Positions 49,228 to 59,268 of a DNA stretch of 64,000 bases are shown piece after piece. Numbering within the stretch: the first letter of the stretch is position 1; each line of letters starts with the position of its first letter. Made by a program: the position numbers and the translations under genes. The notes under the pieces are model-generated. The model ran no database searches. It was given only the letters and a program-made list of their open reading frames with translations, and was not told the origin of the DNA. Origin of the DNA: Vagococcus elongatus (GTDB taxonomy: Bacteria; Bacillota; Bacilli; Lactobacillales; Vagococcaceae); the NCBI RefSeq assembly GCF_003987645.1, contig NZ_NGKA01000007.1, positions 1-64,000 of the forward strand, written 5' to 3'.

Positions 49228-52047
49228 TTAGTTTAATATTTTTTTTAAGTACTGACCGGTATAACTTTCTTTAACCTTTACAATTTCTTCCGGCGTACCT
49301 GTAGCGACAATGGTGCCCCCTTGATCTCCCCCTTCTGGTCCTAAGTCTATGATATAATCAGCCGTTTTGATTACGTCTAAATTATGCTCGATAACAAGGA
49401 CCGTATTCCCAGCATCCACTAAACGGTTCAAAACTTTCAGAAGCCGCTTGATATCTTCAGAATGCAGACCTGTTGTCGGTTCATCTAAAATGTAAAAACT
49501 GTTGCCTGTTTGTCTCTTATGCAATTCACTAGCTAATTTCATCCGCTGGGCTTCCCCACCCGATAATGTGGTCGCCGGCTGACCCATCGTAACATAACCA
49601 AGGCCGACATCTACAATCGTTTGAAGTTTTCGTTGGATTTTCGGAATAGCCTTAAAGAACTCTGCTGCCTCTTCAATCCGCATATCTAACACTTCGGAAA
49701 TATTCTTTCCTTTGTAGTGAACTTCTAACGTTTCAGAATTATACCGCTTGCCATGACACACTTCGCAAGGCACGTAAACATCAGGAAGAAAGTGCATTTC
49801 AATTTTGATGATTCCGTCTCCTCTGCATGCTTCGCAACGCCCACCTTTGACATTAAAGCTAAATCTTCCTTTTTTGTATCCCCGAACTTTTGCTTCATTA
49901 GTCATTGCGAATAATCCGCGAATATCATCAAAGACGCTGGTGTAGGTGGCTGGGTTACTCCGCGGTGTCCGTCCAATCGGGCTTTGGTCAATATTAACCA
50001 AGCGTTCGATAGACTCATACCCAACAATTTTTTTATGGGCACCGGGACGCTCTGAGTTGCGATTGATTTTTTGAGCAAGAGCTCTTTTCAAAACAGCGTT
50101 GACTAACGTGCTTTTCCCTGAGCCTGAAACCCCTGTGACCACCACAAACTCTCCCATAGGAAATTTCACTGTTAAATTTTTCAGATTGTTTTCTTTAGCT
50201 CCTTGAACTGTGACGAATTTTCCATTGCCCTTTCGTCTTTTAGCCGGCACTTTTATTTGACGCTTGCCTGCCAAATATTGTCCTGTCAACGACATTGTAT
50301 TTTCAATCACTTCTTCTGGAGTCCCTGCAGCGATAATTTCCCCACCATGTTCACCGGCTCCCGGTCCCATATCAATCAGATAATCGGCCGACCGCATGGT
50401 ATCTTCATCATGCTCTACGACGATCAGGGTATTGCCTAAATCTCTCATCTTTTTTAACGAAGTAATCAGCCGATCATTGTCCCGTTGATGTAAGCCAATG
50501 GATGGCTCATCAAGAATATAAAGTACTCCCGACAAGTTGGAACCAATCTGAGTTGCCAGACGTATCCGTTGGGCTTCCCCTCCCGAAAGAGTGCCTGATG
50601 AACGGCTTAAACTCAAATAATCTAGGCCTACATCTTCAAGAAAAGACAAACGGTCCCTTAATTCCTTGAAAATCGGTTTCGCAATCATGCTGTCCTGTTC
50701 GGAAAGTTTTAACTGTTCAAAAAATTCCAATGCATGAGTGATGGACAGTTCGCTCACTTCACCAATGTGCTTACTTCCAACTTTCACCGATAAAGCTTGA
50801 GGGTTTAGGCGATAACCATGACACGTTTGACACTCCAATTCTGTCATATATAAGCGCATTTGTTCACGGGTGTAGTCGCTGCTTGATTCATGGTAACGGC
50901 GATTTATATTAATGAGCACTCCTTCAAAGGGAACATCCACATCACGTACACCGCCGAAATCATTCTCGTAATGAAAATGGAACGTCTCCCCTTGCGACCC
51001 AAGGAGTATCAACTCTTGTTGGGCCGTGGTCAACTCTTCAAAAGGAGTATCGAAATCAATCTTGAAGTGAGTGCACGCCTGCTCTAACATCGCTGGATAA
51101 TAATTGGAACTGATAGGATTCCACGGGACAATTGCTCCCTGTCTTAATGTTTTTGAAGGATCAGGAATAACTAAGTCCTGATCGACCTCTAACTTGACAC
51201 TCAACCCATCACAATCCGGGCAAGCTCCAAAGGGCGCATTAAATGAAAACAATCGAGGTTCAACTTCCCCTAGAGTAAAGCCGCAATAAGGACAGGAATA
51301 ATGCTCGCTGAACAAAATTTCCTCCCCGCCGATGACATCCGCCAACGCGTAACCTTCAGCCAAACGCAGTGCAGATTCAAAGGAATCAAACAGACGAGAA
51401 CGAATTCCTTCTTTTATTGCTATCCGGTCGATGACAATTTCAATCGAGTGTTTTTTATTTTTTTCCAACTCAGGAACTTCCATGACATCATAAATTTCAC
51501 CATCGACGCGTACACGGACATAGCCTTCTTTTTTTATCATTTCAAAGACTTTTTTATGCTGTCCTTTTTTTCCCACGATGATAGGTGCTAAAATTTGGAT
51601 TTTGGTACGGTTTTCCATCTCCAACACACGTTCAACCATCTGTTCAACAGACTGACTTTTGATCTCCGTGCCGTCATTGGGACAAATCGGAACCCCGACA
51701 CGAGCAAACAGCAAACGCAAGTAGTCATTTATTTCTGTCACTGTCCCCACCGTAGAACGAGGATTTTTGCTGGTAGTTTTCTGGTCGATAGAAATTGCCG
51801 GACTCAAGCCGTCAATACTATCCACGTCCGGTTTGTCCATCTGACCTAAAAATTGACGGGCATAAGAAGACAAACTCTCCACATATCTTCTTTGACCTTC
51901 AGCGTACAATGTATCAAAAGCCAAAGAACTCTTCCCGGAGCCTGACAAACCTGTAACGACCACTAACTTGTCTCGAGGAATCGTCACATCAATATCCTTT
52001 AAATTATGTTCTCTCGCGCCATGAATGACAATTTTATCATTTGCCAC
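49228..52047 (-). CDS. uvrA: Excinuclease ABC subunit A
   Basis: Damage-sensing ATPase of nucleotide excision repair, 939 residues. Two ABC ATPase modules with P-loops GLSGSGKS (near 33) and GVSGSGKST (near 640), two ABC signatures LSGGEAQR, and zinc-binding pairs CPYC...CPDC (first module) and CEAC...CEVC (second). Thirteen bases downstream of uvrB, sharing its promoter. Confidence 0.97.
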   Translation of the reverse strand: MANDKIVIHGAREHNLKDIDVTIPRDKLVVVTGLSGSGKSSLAFDTLYAEGQRRYVESLSSYARQFLGQMDKPDVDSIDGLSPAISIDQKTTSKNPRSTVGTVTEINDYLRLLFARVGVPICPNDGTEIKSQSVEQMVERVLEMENRTKIQILAPIIVGKKGQHKKVFEMIKKEGYVRVRVDGEIYDVMEVPELEKNKKHSIEIVIDRIAIKEGIRSRLFDSFESALRLAEGYALADVIGGEEILFSEHYSCPYCGFTLGEVEPRLFSFNAPFGACPDCDGLSVKLEVDQDLVIPDPSKTLRQGAIVPWNPISSNYYPAMLEQACTHFKIDFDTPFEELTTAQQELILLGSQGETFHFHYENDFGGVRDVDVPFEGVLININRRYHESSSDYTREQMRLYMTELECQTCHGYRLNPQALSVKVGSKHIGEVSELSITHALEFFEQLKLSEQDSMIAKPIFKELRDRLSFLEDVGLDYLSLSRSSGTLSGGEAQRIRLATQIGSNLSGVLYILDEPSIGLHQRDNDRLITSLKKMRDLGNTLIVVEHDEDTMRSADYLIDMGPGAGEHGGEIIAAGTPEEVIENTMSLTGQYLAGKRQIKVPAKRRKGNGKFVTVQGAKENNLKNLTVKFPMGEFVVVTGVSGSGKSTLVNAVLKRALAQKINRNSERPGAHKKIVGYESIERLVNIDQSPIGRTPRSNPATYTSVFDDIRGLFAMTNEAKVRGYKKGRFSFNVKGGRCEACRGDGIIKIEMHFLPDVYVPCEVCHGKRYNSETLEVHYKGKNISEVLDMRIEEAAEFFKAIPKIQRKLQTIVDVGLGYVTMGQPATTLSGGEAQRMKLASELHKRQTGNSFYILDEPTTGLHSEDIKRLLKVLNRLVDAGNTVLVIEHNLDVIKTADYIIDLGPEGGDQGGTIVATGTPEEIVKVKESYTGQYLKKILN

Positions 52048-52060
52048 GCTTTCACCTTCC

Positions 52061-54055
52061 TTACAATTCAGCTTTTAATTCTAATACTGTGTCGCGCAAT
52101 GTGGCTGCTCGTTCGAAGTCAAGAGCTTTGGCAGCATCTTTCATCTCTTTTTCAAGGTCAGCAATCACGTCTTGTTTTTCTTTCTTGTTCAACTTACCAT
52201 AATTATCAACTAAATCGTATGCTTCCGCATCTTCTGCAACTTTAGAGATACTGATCAAATCACGGATTTCTTTAATAATCGTTTTAGGTGTGATGCCATG
52301 TTCTTCATTGTATTTTTCTTGGATGCTTCGGCGCCGTGCCGTCTCATTGATTGCTTTTTCCATGGAGTCCGTCACTTTATCCGCATACATGACCACTTTC
52401 CCATTAGCATTACGAGCAGCACGCCCAATCGTTTGTATCAACGATCGCTCGCTTCGCAAGAATCCCTCTTTGTCTGCGTCCAAGATTGCAATTAGTGACA
52501 CTTCTGGTACGTCCAGTCCTTCACGCAGCAAGTTTATCCCCACTAATACGTCAAATTCTCCGAGACGCAAATCACGAATGATTTCAGTTCGTTCCAACGT
52601 CTTGATATCACTGTGAAGATACTTCACTTTAATGCCCAATTCTTTCAGATAATCAGTCAAGTCCTCCGACATCTTTTTAGTTAAAGTCGTGACAAAAACA
52701 CGTTCATTTTGTTCGATGATTTGATGGATTTCTCCCACGAGATCATCGATTTGCCCCATAATCGGTCTAACTTCGATTTTTGGATCAAGCAAACCTGTTG
52801 GACGAATAATTTGTTCGATTACATGATCGGTACGTTCCATCTCATAAGGACCCGGTGTAGCTGATACATAGATAATCTGATTCACGTGCTCTTCAAATTC
52901 CTCGATCCGTAATGGACGATTATCCAAAGCACTTGGCAAACGAAAACCATAGTCCACCAGCATCTGTTTTCGGGAACGGTCGCCATTATACATTCCCCTG
53001 ATTTGCGGCAGAGACACATGAGATTCATCCGCTACAATCAGAAAGTCATCAGGGAAAAAATCTAGTAGCGTATACGGTGGTTCACCAGCTTTACGACCAT
53101 CCATATGCCTGGAGTAATTTTCGATCCCTGAACAATAACCCATTTCCCGCATCATTTCAATATCATAATTTGTCCGCTGTTCTAAACGTTGGGCTTCTAT
53201 CAATTGATCATTGTCACGCAGTTCTTTTAAGCGCACAACTAATTCATCTTGAATTTTTTTTATTGAAGATTCCATATGTTCATCATCGGTCACAAAGTGA
53301 GTCGCCGGAAAAATGGCCACATGTTCCTGATCAGAAATAATTTCTCCAGTCAAAGCATCTACTTCCCGAATCCGCTCGACTTCATCACCAAAAAACTCGA
53401 CTCGCAAAGCGTGGTCAGCACGAGAAGCCGGAAAAATCTCCACCACATCTCCTCTGACACGAAAACGTCCCCGCTGAAAATCAATATCGTTGCGTTCAAA
53501 CTGAATACTTACCAGTTTTTCCAACAACTCTCCTCTTTCCATCTCCATTCCTTGTCGAATCGACAGGACTTGCTTGCGATATTCTTCCGGATCTCCTAAT
53601 CCGTAAATACAGGAAACAGAAGCTACCACAATAACATCATTTCTCTCTAAAAGAGAACTTGTCGCTGAATGTCGCAGCTTGTCGATTTCATCATTGACAC
53701 TGGAATCTTTTTCGATATAAGTATCACTTGAGGGAACATAGGCTTCAGGTTGATAATAATCATAGTAACTGACAAAATACTCGACAGCATTATTAGGGAA
53801 AAACTCTTTGAATTCACTGTACAGTTGCCCTGCCAGGGTTTTGTTGTGGGCGATGACCAATGTGGGTTTCTTTATTTCCTTGATTACATTGGAGATAGTA
53901 AAGGTTTTTCCTGTCCCTGTAGCTCCTAGTAGAATTTGTTCTTTCTCATTGTTCTTTATATTTTTTATCAGCTGCTTGATCGCTTGCGGCTGATCGCCAT
54001 TGGGTTGATAATTTGAAACCAAATCAAACGCTAAATCTGTTTGTTTTTCAATCAT
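52061..54055 (-). CDS. uvrB: Excinuclease ABC subunit B
   Basis: Helicase-like damage-verification subunit, 664 residues. Walker A GATGTGKT (44-51), the beta-hairpin region [14 protein letters not shown], the motif QTIGRAARN and a C-terminal UvrC-binding UVR domain ([17 protein letters not shown]). First gene of uvrBA; a LexA-like box is 61 bases upstream. Confidence 0.97.
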   Translation of the reverse strand: MIEKQTDLAFDLVSNYQPNGDQPQAIKQLIKNIKNNEKEQILLGATGTGKTFTISNVIKEIKKPTLVIAHNKTLAGQLYSEFKEFFPNNAVEYFVSYYDYYQPEAYVPSSDTYIEKDSSVNDEIDKLRHSATSSLLERNDVIVVASVSCIYGLGDPEEYRKQVLSIRQGMEMERGELLEKLVSIQFERNDIDFQRGRFRVRGDVVEIFPASRADHALRVEFFGDEVERIREVDALTGEIISDQEHVAIFPATHFVTDDEHMESSIKKIQDELVVRLKELRDNDQLIEAQRLEQRTNYDIEMMREMGYCSGIENYSRHMDGRKAGEPPYTLLDFFPDDFLIVADESHVSLPQIRGMYNGDRSRKQMLVDYGFRLPSALDNRPLRIEEFEEHVNQIIYVSATPGPYEMERTDHVIEQIIRPTGLLDPKIEVRPIMGQIDDLVGEIHQIIEQNERVFVTTLTKKMSEDLTDYLKELGIKVKYLHSDIKTLERTEIIRDLRLGEFDVLVGINLLREGLDVPEVSLIAILDADKEGFLRSERSLIQTIGRAARNANGKVVMYADKVTDSMEKAINETARRRSIQEKYNEEHGITPKTIIKEIRDLISISKVAEDAEAYDLVDNYGKLNKKEKQDVIADLEKEMKDAAKALDFERAATLRDTVLELKAEL

Positions 54056-54115
54056 CCAACCACCCCTTTATTCTTAATAATAGTCAATCGTAGTCACTTC
54101 ATTATTTTAACATAG

Positions 54116-54129
54116 GGAACATACTTTCG
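54116..54129 (-). promoter_or_regulatory. LexA box upstream of uvrBA
   Basis: Minus-strand CGAAAGTATGTTCC differs from CGAAC-N4-GTTYG-type operators at two outer positions. Its place upstream of a classic SOS operon supports the call. The remaining part of the 264-base gap (54056-54319) is AT-rich with no gene. Confidence 0.65.
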
Positions 54130-54250
54130 CTACTTTTTAAGAATAGGCTAAAAGACAAAAAAATTCAAGAGAACATTTGAAAATGGAGCATAAATTTTTC
54201 AATAGCTGCTTGAAGTCTATATGACCTCATTTACATATTAAACATAATTG

Positions 54251-54288
54251 AAACACCTCTATGCTTTTAAAAAAAGATAGAGGTGTTT
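54251..54288. terminator. Hairpin after the LacI-family gene
   Basis: A perfect 11-bp stem (54251-54261 with 54278-54288) 31 bases after the LacI stop. T-richness is better in the plus direction, so termination on the minus strand may be partial. Confidence 0.55.
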
Positions 54289-54319
54289 CTTTACAGTATT
54301 GTTCCTTTTTACACCGTCT

Positions 54320-55267
54320 TTAACGCGTGCTTCCTCTGACAATCAATTCAGGCTCAAACCAATTATTGCCCTGTGAAACACCTTCTTCATCAATTTTTTT
54401 CAACAGCATTTTCGCACACGTACGCCCCATGTCAATCACTGATTGTTTCACTGTCGTTAGTCTTGGGTAGGCAATCTGGTCTAGAAAAACTCCATCAAAG
54501 CCAACAACACCAAACTCTTCTGGCACTTTCCCCTCTTTTCCAAGCAAACCTCTGATTATGCCAAAAGCCAAGCGATCCGAACTGCAAACAAAGGCAGTAT
54601 TTTTCTCAAAAGAATCAAAATATTCTTCGATGTAACCTGCGGAATAACGAGAACGGTTTTGAAAGCGAACGATTTTTGTCTCCTTATTTTTTTCTCTCAT
54701 CGCTTGCAGATAACCTGCTTCCCTTGAGATTTCAAAAGGTTCATCCACATCGATACCAACATAGACGATTTGTTCGTATCCTCTTTCTAACACGTGTTTT
54801 GTACTTAAATAGGTCCCTCGCTGATTGTCAGTATCGACAAAATCATAACCGTATTTATTTTCACCAAATAAAATGATTGGATTTTCGATTCTGTGAATCC
54901 ATTCATAATCCTTATCCCTCATACCAGTGATAATATACCCATCACAAAGACCGATATCAAAGCCATTTTCAGTTACTAGCTGGAGGGAATATTGGTGTTT
55001 GTCCAACTCTTTAGAGATGCCCATTAGTAAATTCATATAATAAGGCTCCGTTGTATCCATCTCCTCCAAAATGAAAAGTTTGATAATATGGGTGCGGTTG
55101 TTGGCTAAAGCTTTGGCAGCTACGTTAGGTTTATAATCCAACTCTTTCATCGCTTGAAAAACCAACTGCTTCAACTCATCCGTCACCTTCTCAGGATTAT
55201 TGATTACTCGGGAAACTGTCATCTTAGAGACATTCGCTTTTTTTGCCACGTCAGCTAAAGTTACCAT
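54320..55267 (-). CDS. LacI-family transcriptional regulator
   Basis: A 315-residue repressor: N-terminal helix-turn-helix (VTLADVAKKANVSKMTVSRVI, 2-22) and hinge PNVAAKALANNRT, then a periplasmic-binding-like ligand domain with GVVGFDGVFLDQIAYPRLTTV. Ligand unknown. Divergent from the OFA transporter 280 bases away, which is its likely target. Confidence 0.9.
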   Translation of the reverse strand: MVTLADVAKKANVSKMTVSRVINNPEKVTDELKQLVFQAMKELDYKPNVAAKALANNRTHIIKLFILEEMDTTEPYYMNLLMGISKELDKHQYSLQLVTENGFDIGLCDGYIITGMRDKDYEWIHRIENPIILFGENKYGYDFVDTDNQRGTYLSTKHVLERGYEQIVYVGIDVDEPFEISREAGYLQAMREKNKETKIVRFQNRSRYSAGYIEEYFDSFEKNTAFVCSSDRLAFGIIRGLLGKEGKVPEEFGVVGFDGVFLDQIAYPRLTTVKQSVIDMGRTCAKMLLKKIDEEGVSQGNNWFEPELIVRGSTR

Positions 55268-55339
55268 TTTTTCCTCCTGCTTCAGATAATTTATATGTTA
55301 CTATTATAGCCTCATCTTTAGAAGTTGGCTACTTTTATA

Positions 55340-55368
55340 AAAATAGATATATCGATTTCGTCTATTTT
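55340..55368. promoter_or_regulatory. Candidate operator dyad in the LacI/transporter gap
   Basis: AAAATAGA (55340-55347) and TCTATTTT (55361-55368) form an 8-bp dyad with 13 bases between, containing TATCGATTTCG. It lies between the divergent genes, upstream of a TATAAT (55507-55512) for the transporter. Typical LacI-family operators are shorter, so this is tentative. Confidence 0.35.
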
Positions 55369-55547
55369 ATACTCAAAGATGTAAAGTATAAGATCTTTTA
55401 ACGTTATTATATCAAATGACATTACTTAAAAGCTTTATTCCACCCAATCATTATCTTGCAAAATGTCTTTTTTTTAGAGATGTGTTATCTTTTAAATATT
55501 TTTAGGGTATAATATATTAATCACTAATAAAGGAGAGAGTATATTTA

Positions 55548-56828
55548 ATGGCACAAACAAAAAAATTAAAGAACAGATGGCTGGTAGCCCTGTCGGGTGT
55601 TGCACTCCATCTGTCCATTGGTTCCGCGTATGCGTGGAGCATTTTTACCACACCAATACAGGAGGTTACAAGCTGGAAAGCAAGCCAAATTTCTTTTGCA
55701 TTCAGTATCGCTATTTTCTGTTTAGGATTTTCAGCCGCTTTTATGGGCAGATATACAGATAAATATGGTCCGCGTGTCACTGGAACCATATCGTCTATTT
55801 TTTTTGGCCTTGGAATAGCATTGACTGGTGTCGCTATCTCAATTGAATCTTTACCTATGCTTTATTTAAGTTACGGATTAATCGCAGGCATCGGTTTAGG
55901 TACCGGTTATGTTACACCCGTTTCCACAATGATGGCATGGTTCCCCGATAGACGCGGATTAGCCACTGGTATGGCAATCATGGGCTTCGGTTTTGCTACA
56001 TTAGTCACGACTCCAATTGCAGAAGCGTTAATGAATGCTAGTAATATTGGCTTAGTAAAAACATTTTATGTTCTTGGGGCTGCTTACTTTGTCATTATGT
56101 TTCTTGCATCCCAATATATTGAAAAACCACCCGTTGGTTGGAAGCCTAAAGGTTACGAAGAAGAAACACCAGCAGAAAGTGAAGTTCAAACTTCTGGCAA
56201 CTCTTCCGGTATCGTTGAACTAACAGCTGCCGAAGCTCTTAAAACAAAACGTTTCTGGATGCTTTGGTTGATGCTGTTTATCAATATTACTTGTGGAATT
56301 GCTTTAGTGTCATCTGCTTCTCCAATGGCACAAAAAGTAACAGGCATGAGCACAGGCCTTGCTGCAACGATGGTAGCAATTATGGGAATCTTCAACGGTG
56401 GCGGTCGCTTCGTTTGGGCAACTGTTTCAGATTATATGGGAAGAGCCAATGTTTTTACCGCATATTTTATCATTGATATTGTTGCGTTGGCGCTATTATA
56501 CTTTACAAAATCACCTATAGCATTTGCTATTCTAATTTGCATCATTATGACTTGTTACGGTGGAGGTTTCTCTGCAGTTCCTGCTTTCATCAGTGATATT
56601 TTTGGAACAAAAGCCGTCGCATCTATCCACGGATATATTTTAACTGCATGGGCAATGGCTGGGATGGCAGGTCCGTTAATTTTATCTTTCACTGCTGATA
56701 AAACAGGGTCTTATTCGTCTGCTATTGTTATTTTCATCGTAATGTCAGCTATTGCCTTGATACTATCATTTTTAATCAGAGCAGACATCAAAAAATCTGC
56801 AGCACCGGCAAACAGCCAGCAATCATAA
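55548..56828 (+). CDS. OFA-family transporter (oxalate/formate antiporter-like MFS)
   Basis: A 426-residue major facilitator protein with 12 predicted helices. The start (RWLVALSGVALHLSIGSAYAWSIF, about 10-33), MGRYTDKYGPR, and AWFPDRRGLATGMAIMGFGF are characteristic of the OFA family, whose members exchange oxalate for formate or carry other monocarboxylates. Good AAAGGAGAG site. Downstream, on the other strand, lie the folate one-carbon genes; a link to formate is inferred from that context. Confidence 0.85.
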   Translation: MAQTKKLKNRWLVALSGVALHLSIGSAYAWSIFTTPIQEVTSWKASQISFAFSIAIFCLGFSAAFMGRYTDKYGPRVTGTISSIFFGLGIALTGVAISIESLPMLYLSYGLIAGIGLGTGYVTPVSTMMAWFPDRRGLATGMAIMGFGFATLVTTPIAEALMNASNIGLVKTFYVLGAAYFVIMFLASQYIEKPPVGWKPKGYEEETPAESEVQTSGNSSGIVELTAAEALKTKRFWMLWLMLFINITCGIALVSSASPMAQKVTGMSTGLAATMVAIMGIFNGGGRFVWATVSDYMGRANVFTAYFIIDIVALALLYFTKSPIAFAILICIIMTCYGGGFSAVPAFISDIFGTKAVASIHGYILTAWAMAGMAGPLILSFTADKTGSYSSAIVIFIVMSAIALILSFLIRADIKKSAAPANSQQS

Positions 56829-56846
56829 TTTATTTAGCATAAAAAA

Positions 56847-56878
56847 AGAGAGTCTGGAACTAACCGTTCCGATTCTCT
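56847..56878. terminator. Bidirectional terminator between the transporter and folD
   Basis: A 13-bp imperfect stem with one bulge (56847-56860 with 56866-56878); seven As on the left and T-rich on the right. Serves both convergent genes. Confidence 0.85.
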
Positions 56879-56887
56879 TTTGCTTTA

Positions 56888-57739
56888 TTATTTTAACAGC
56901 TCATAGGCTTTCAATACATTTTCTGCAAGAACAGCATTAGTTACTGTGCCAACACCTCCTGGTACTGGTGTAATAGCAGCAACTTTTTTTACTGCCTCTT
57001 CATAGACCACATCTCCAACAACTTTACCTTCTGGAGTTACGTTAATCCCCACATCAATAACTATGGCATTTTCATCTAGCTGGTCAGCTTCGATATGATG
57101 GGGAATACCAATAGCGCTGATGACTATTTCAGCATCCCTTGTTTCCCTCTTTAAATCTTTTGTAGTACTTCGGCAAATCTTCACTACTGCTCCCCGGCCC
57201 ATTAAGGCCAAAGCAAGAGGTTTCCCGACCACCATACTATAACCCACCATCACAACACGACTTCCGGATAATTCAACCCCTATAAAATCTAAAATATCCA
57301 GACATGCTTGCGCAGTACAAGGAATGAATTTTGAAAAATCTCCTTTGTAAATACCCAGCATATTTTTCTCGCCAAAACAATCAACATCTTTTTCTGCTTT
57401 GACGATTTGGCTGGCGTAATGATCAGATAAGTGAGCAGGCAGAGGTTTTAATAGTAAAATCCCATGAACATCAGGATCATCATTCACTTTAGTAAAATTG
57501 CTGTCAAAAACTTCTTGCGCCACGTCTTCTGCTAAAGTCACAGTCTTTACATCAAATCCTAAGTTTCCTAGGATTTTTTTGCAGGAATTTTCATAATAAA
57601 TCTGGTCTGCATCTTCTCCAACTCTCACAATTGTCAGACAGGGTTTTTCTGAAAGCTTTGCCAGTTTCTCTTTAATTTTTTCGTTTTTAGGTGCAGCAAT
57701 TTCTTTCCCTTTTAATATTTTTGTCGTCAATAACGTCAC
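56888..57739 (-). CDS. folD: FolD-type methylenetetrahydrofolate dehydrogenase (cyclohydrolase Lys replaced)
   Basis: A 283-residue FolD homologue (5,10-methylene-THF dehydrogenase / methenyl-THF cyclohydrolase). Conserved: Tyr49, EKDVD with Asp120, GYSMVVGKP at the NADP site and TPVPGGVGTVTNAVL. Differences: ungapped alignment to E. coli FolD puts Cys53 at the catalytic Lys position (the adjacent residue 54 is Lys) and Leu97 at the Gln98 position, so cyclohydrolase activity may be lost. The neighbouring fchA could supply it. GTG start assumed; an in-frame TTG three codons later (57730) fits the binding site better. A 7-bp hairpin (57756-57773) precedes the start. Confidence 0.88.
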   Translation of the reverse strand: MTLLTTKILKGKEIAAPKNEKIKEKLAKLSEKPCLTIVRVGEDADQIYYENSCKKILGNLGFDVKTVTLAEDVAQEVFDSNFTKVNDDPDVHGILLLKPLPAHLSDHYASQIVKAEKDVDCFGEKNMLGIYKGDFSKFIPCTAQACLDILDFIGVELSGSRVVMVGYSMVVGKPLALALMGRGAVVKICRSTTKDLKRETRDAEIVISAIGIPHHIEADQLDENAIVIDVGINVTPEGKVVGDVVYEEAVKKVAAITPVPGGVGTVTNAVLAENVLKAYELLK

Positions 57740-57834
57740 TCACTTTCTCTTCACTTGTTACTGCATAGTAACATTTTTATCATTATTTTGTCTGTCATCT
57801 TTAGTTTATCTGTTCAGAAACAATCTGATAACAG

Positions 57835-58377
57835 TCAACGATGGATGATCTTTTTTACTTCATTTTCAGTAATAAGCCAATCGACAGGTACATCGTGGGA
57901 TTCACGAGGCACATCCGAAACAACCATTTGAGACCAAAGACACAAAACTTTGCTCATTTGGCTATCTGTCAAATAACGGTCATAGAACCCTCCGCCATAA
58001 CCTAAACGGAAGCCTTGTTCATCAGCAGTGATACAAGGGATAATCCCTAAATCTATTTCATGTTTTTCGACTACAGGACAACCGTCAACAGGTTCTAAAA
58101 TCTGGTATTTGCCGCTAGAGAGTGCCAAATCTGTCAAATCGGTGATTTCAAAAGCTGCCATCTCTCCAAGTGATAATACTTTTGGGACGCAAACCCTTTT
58201 GCCCTGTGATAAAAACTTTTGAATAAATAACCGAGTATCGATTTCATCAGTCATCCCCACATAACAAAATATCATCTGGGCACGCTGATAGAGCTCCAAG
58301 TTGACTAAAGCTGTCAGAATATTGGCTTCTGCCCGCTTGCGATAAGCTAAAGATAATTTCGCTCGACGCTGAATCAT
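57835..58377 (-). CDS. fau: 5-formyltetrahydrofolate cyclo-ligase
   Basis: Converts 5-formyl-THF to 5,10-methenyl-THF with ATP. Family motifs: FCYVGMTDEIDTRLF, LGIIPCITADEQGFRLGYGGGFYDRYL. From the first ATG (58377) it has 180 residues, but it then lacks the usual N-terminal helix. Nine more in-frame codons, reading SKQELRKE before the ATG, restore that helix and begin at ATC (58404), directly after an in-frame stop and six bases from an AGGTG site. So the true start may be a non-standard ATC. Between fchA and folD. Confidence 0.88.
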   Translation of the reverse strand: MIQRRAKLSLAYRKRAEANILTALVNLELYQRAQMIFCYVGMTDEIDTRLFIQKFLSQGKRVCVPKVLSLGEMAAFEITDLTDLALSSGKYQILEPVDGCPVVEKHEIDLGIIPCITADEQGFRLGYGGGFYDRYLTDSQMSKVLCLWSQMVVSDVPRESHDVPVDWLITENEVKKIIHR

Positions 58378-58425
58378 TTCTTTACGTAATTCTTGTTTAC
58401 TGATTTAAATCACCTGCTATTTTTT

Positions 58426-59061
58426 TCAATAGATACGATTTTTTACTTGATTAAATATATTTTCTGAAAGTTTATCGCCTTCTGATAAATATTTTTCTGT
58501 CCTGTTAACAATCTCATCTGCATATTTTTCATCCATCATGGACTTAGCATTGATATAGATATTTAAGGAAGCACTTTTCAAACCTGCCTCGAGCATAGCA
58601 ACACCCACACCCACATCACTGAGAACTAATTTACTTCCTTTTTCAAGAAGTTCTTCTAATAGAAACATCGCCTTGACAGAAAGCTCCATCATCTCTAATG
58701 GTGCACTGCAAGCTAGTCTCAAAGACTCTTCCATCACTTTTTCTTTATGCTTTTTCTCTTTTTCGGTTCCTTGAGCTAACCCATAAGCTTGAGATAGTGG
58801 AAGAAAATTATCAGCATCTTCTTGTACCAACTCCATAAATCTTTCCAATGTCACCCCAAACTTTTCCAATAGTTGTCCAAGATCTTCTTCATATTGGGCA
58901 TACTTTTTCTTTCCTTTGGTCAAGTTGACAACCATCATTCCCAAAGCTGTTCCCATGGCGCTGGCATAGGCTGCCGCCCCACCTCCGCCAGGTGCCGGCA
59001 ATGATGAACTTAAATCTTGTAAAAACTTTACTGCTGATTGATTCAGCATTTTTTCCGACAT
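58426..59061 (-). CDS. fchA: Cyclodeaminase/cyclohydrolase family protein (FchA-like)
   Basis: A 211-residue helical protein with the family signature SLPAPGGGGAAAYASAMG (22-39) and the helical core VVNLTKGKKKY. Members are methenyl-THF cyclohydrolases (FchA) or formimino-THF cyclodeaminases. With folD and fau beside it and no histidine-degradation gene (such as ftcA) in view, the cyclohydrolase role is favoured. ATG at 59061 after AGGAGA. Followed by fau after 21-48 bases. Confidence 0.88.
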   Translation of the reverse strand: MSEKMLNQSAVKFLQDLSSSLPAPGGGGAAAYASAMGTALGMMVVNLTKGKKKYAQYEEDLGQLLEKFGVTLERFMELVQEDADNFLPLSQAYGLAQGTEKEKKHKEKVMEESLRLACSAPLEMMELSVKAMFLLEELLEKGSKLVLSDVGVGVAMLEAGLKSASLNIYINAKSMMDEKYADEIVNRTEKYLSEGDKLSENIFNQVKNRIY

Positions 59062-59175
59062 AACCAATCTCCTCTCTCCCGCTCTTTTCTAACTTTCAAC
59101 AAAGATTTTAAACTATTTTCATTTAACATTCTATGGTTTTCTTTTAGCAGTGTGAAATTTGAATCTTTTAATTTT

Positions 59176-59213
59176 AAAAATTAGCTACCTGCATCACCTA
59201 TCAGGTAGCTAAT
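59176..59213 (-). terminator. Terminator of the alanine/glycine symporter gene
   Basis: A perfect 12-bp stem (59180-59191 with 59202-59213) followed by five Ts on the minus strand (59180-59176), about 55 bases past the stop. Confidence 0.82.
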
Positions 59214-59268
59214 CAATTATTCAAATCTGACACTGGTAAATCATTCCTGAAGAAAATCTATTAACTTC

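Noticed and set aside
52006-52245. Plus-strand frames over uvrA/uvrB and other housekeeping genes
   Set aside because: They lie antisense to well-recognised genes, lack RBSs and have no family features; treated as shadows.
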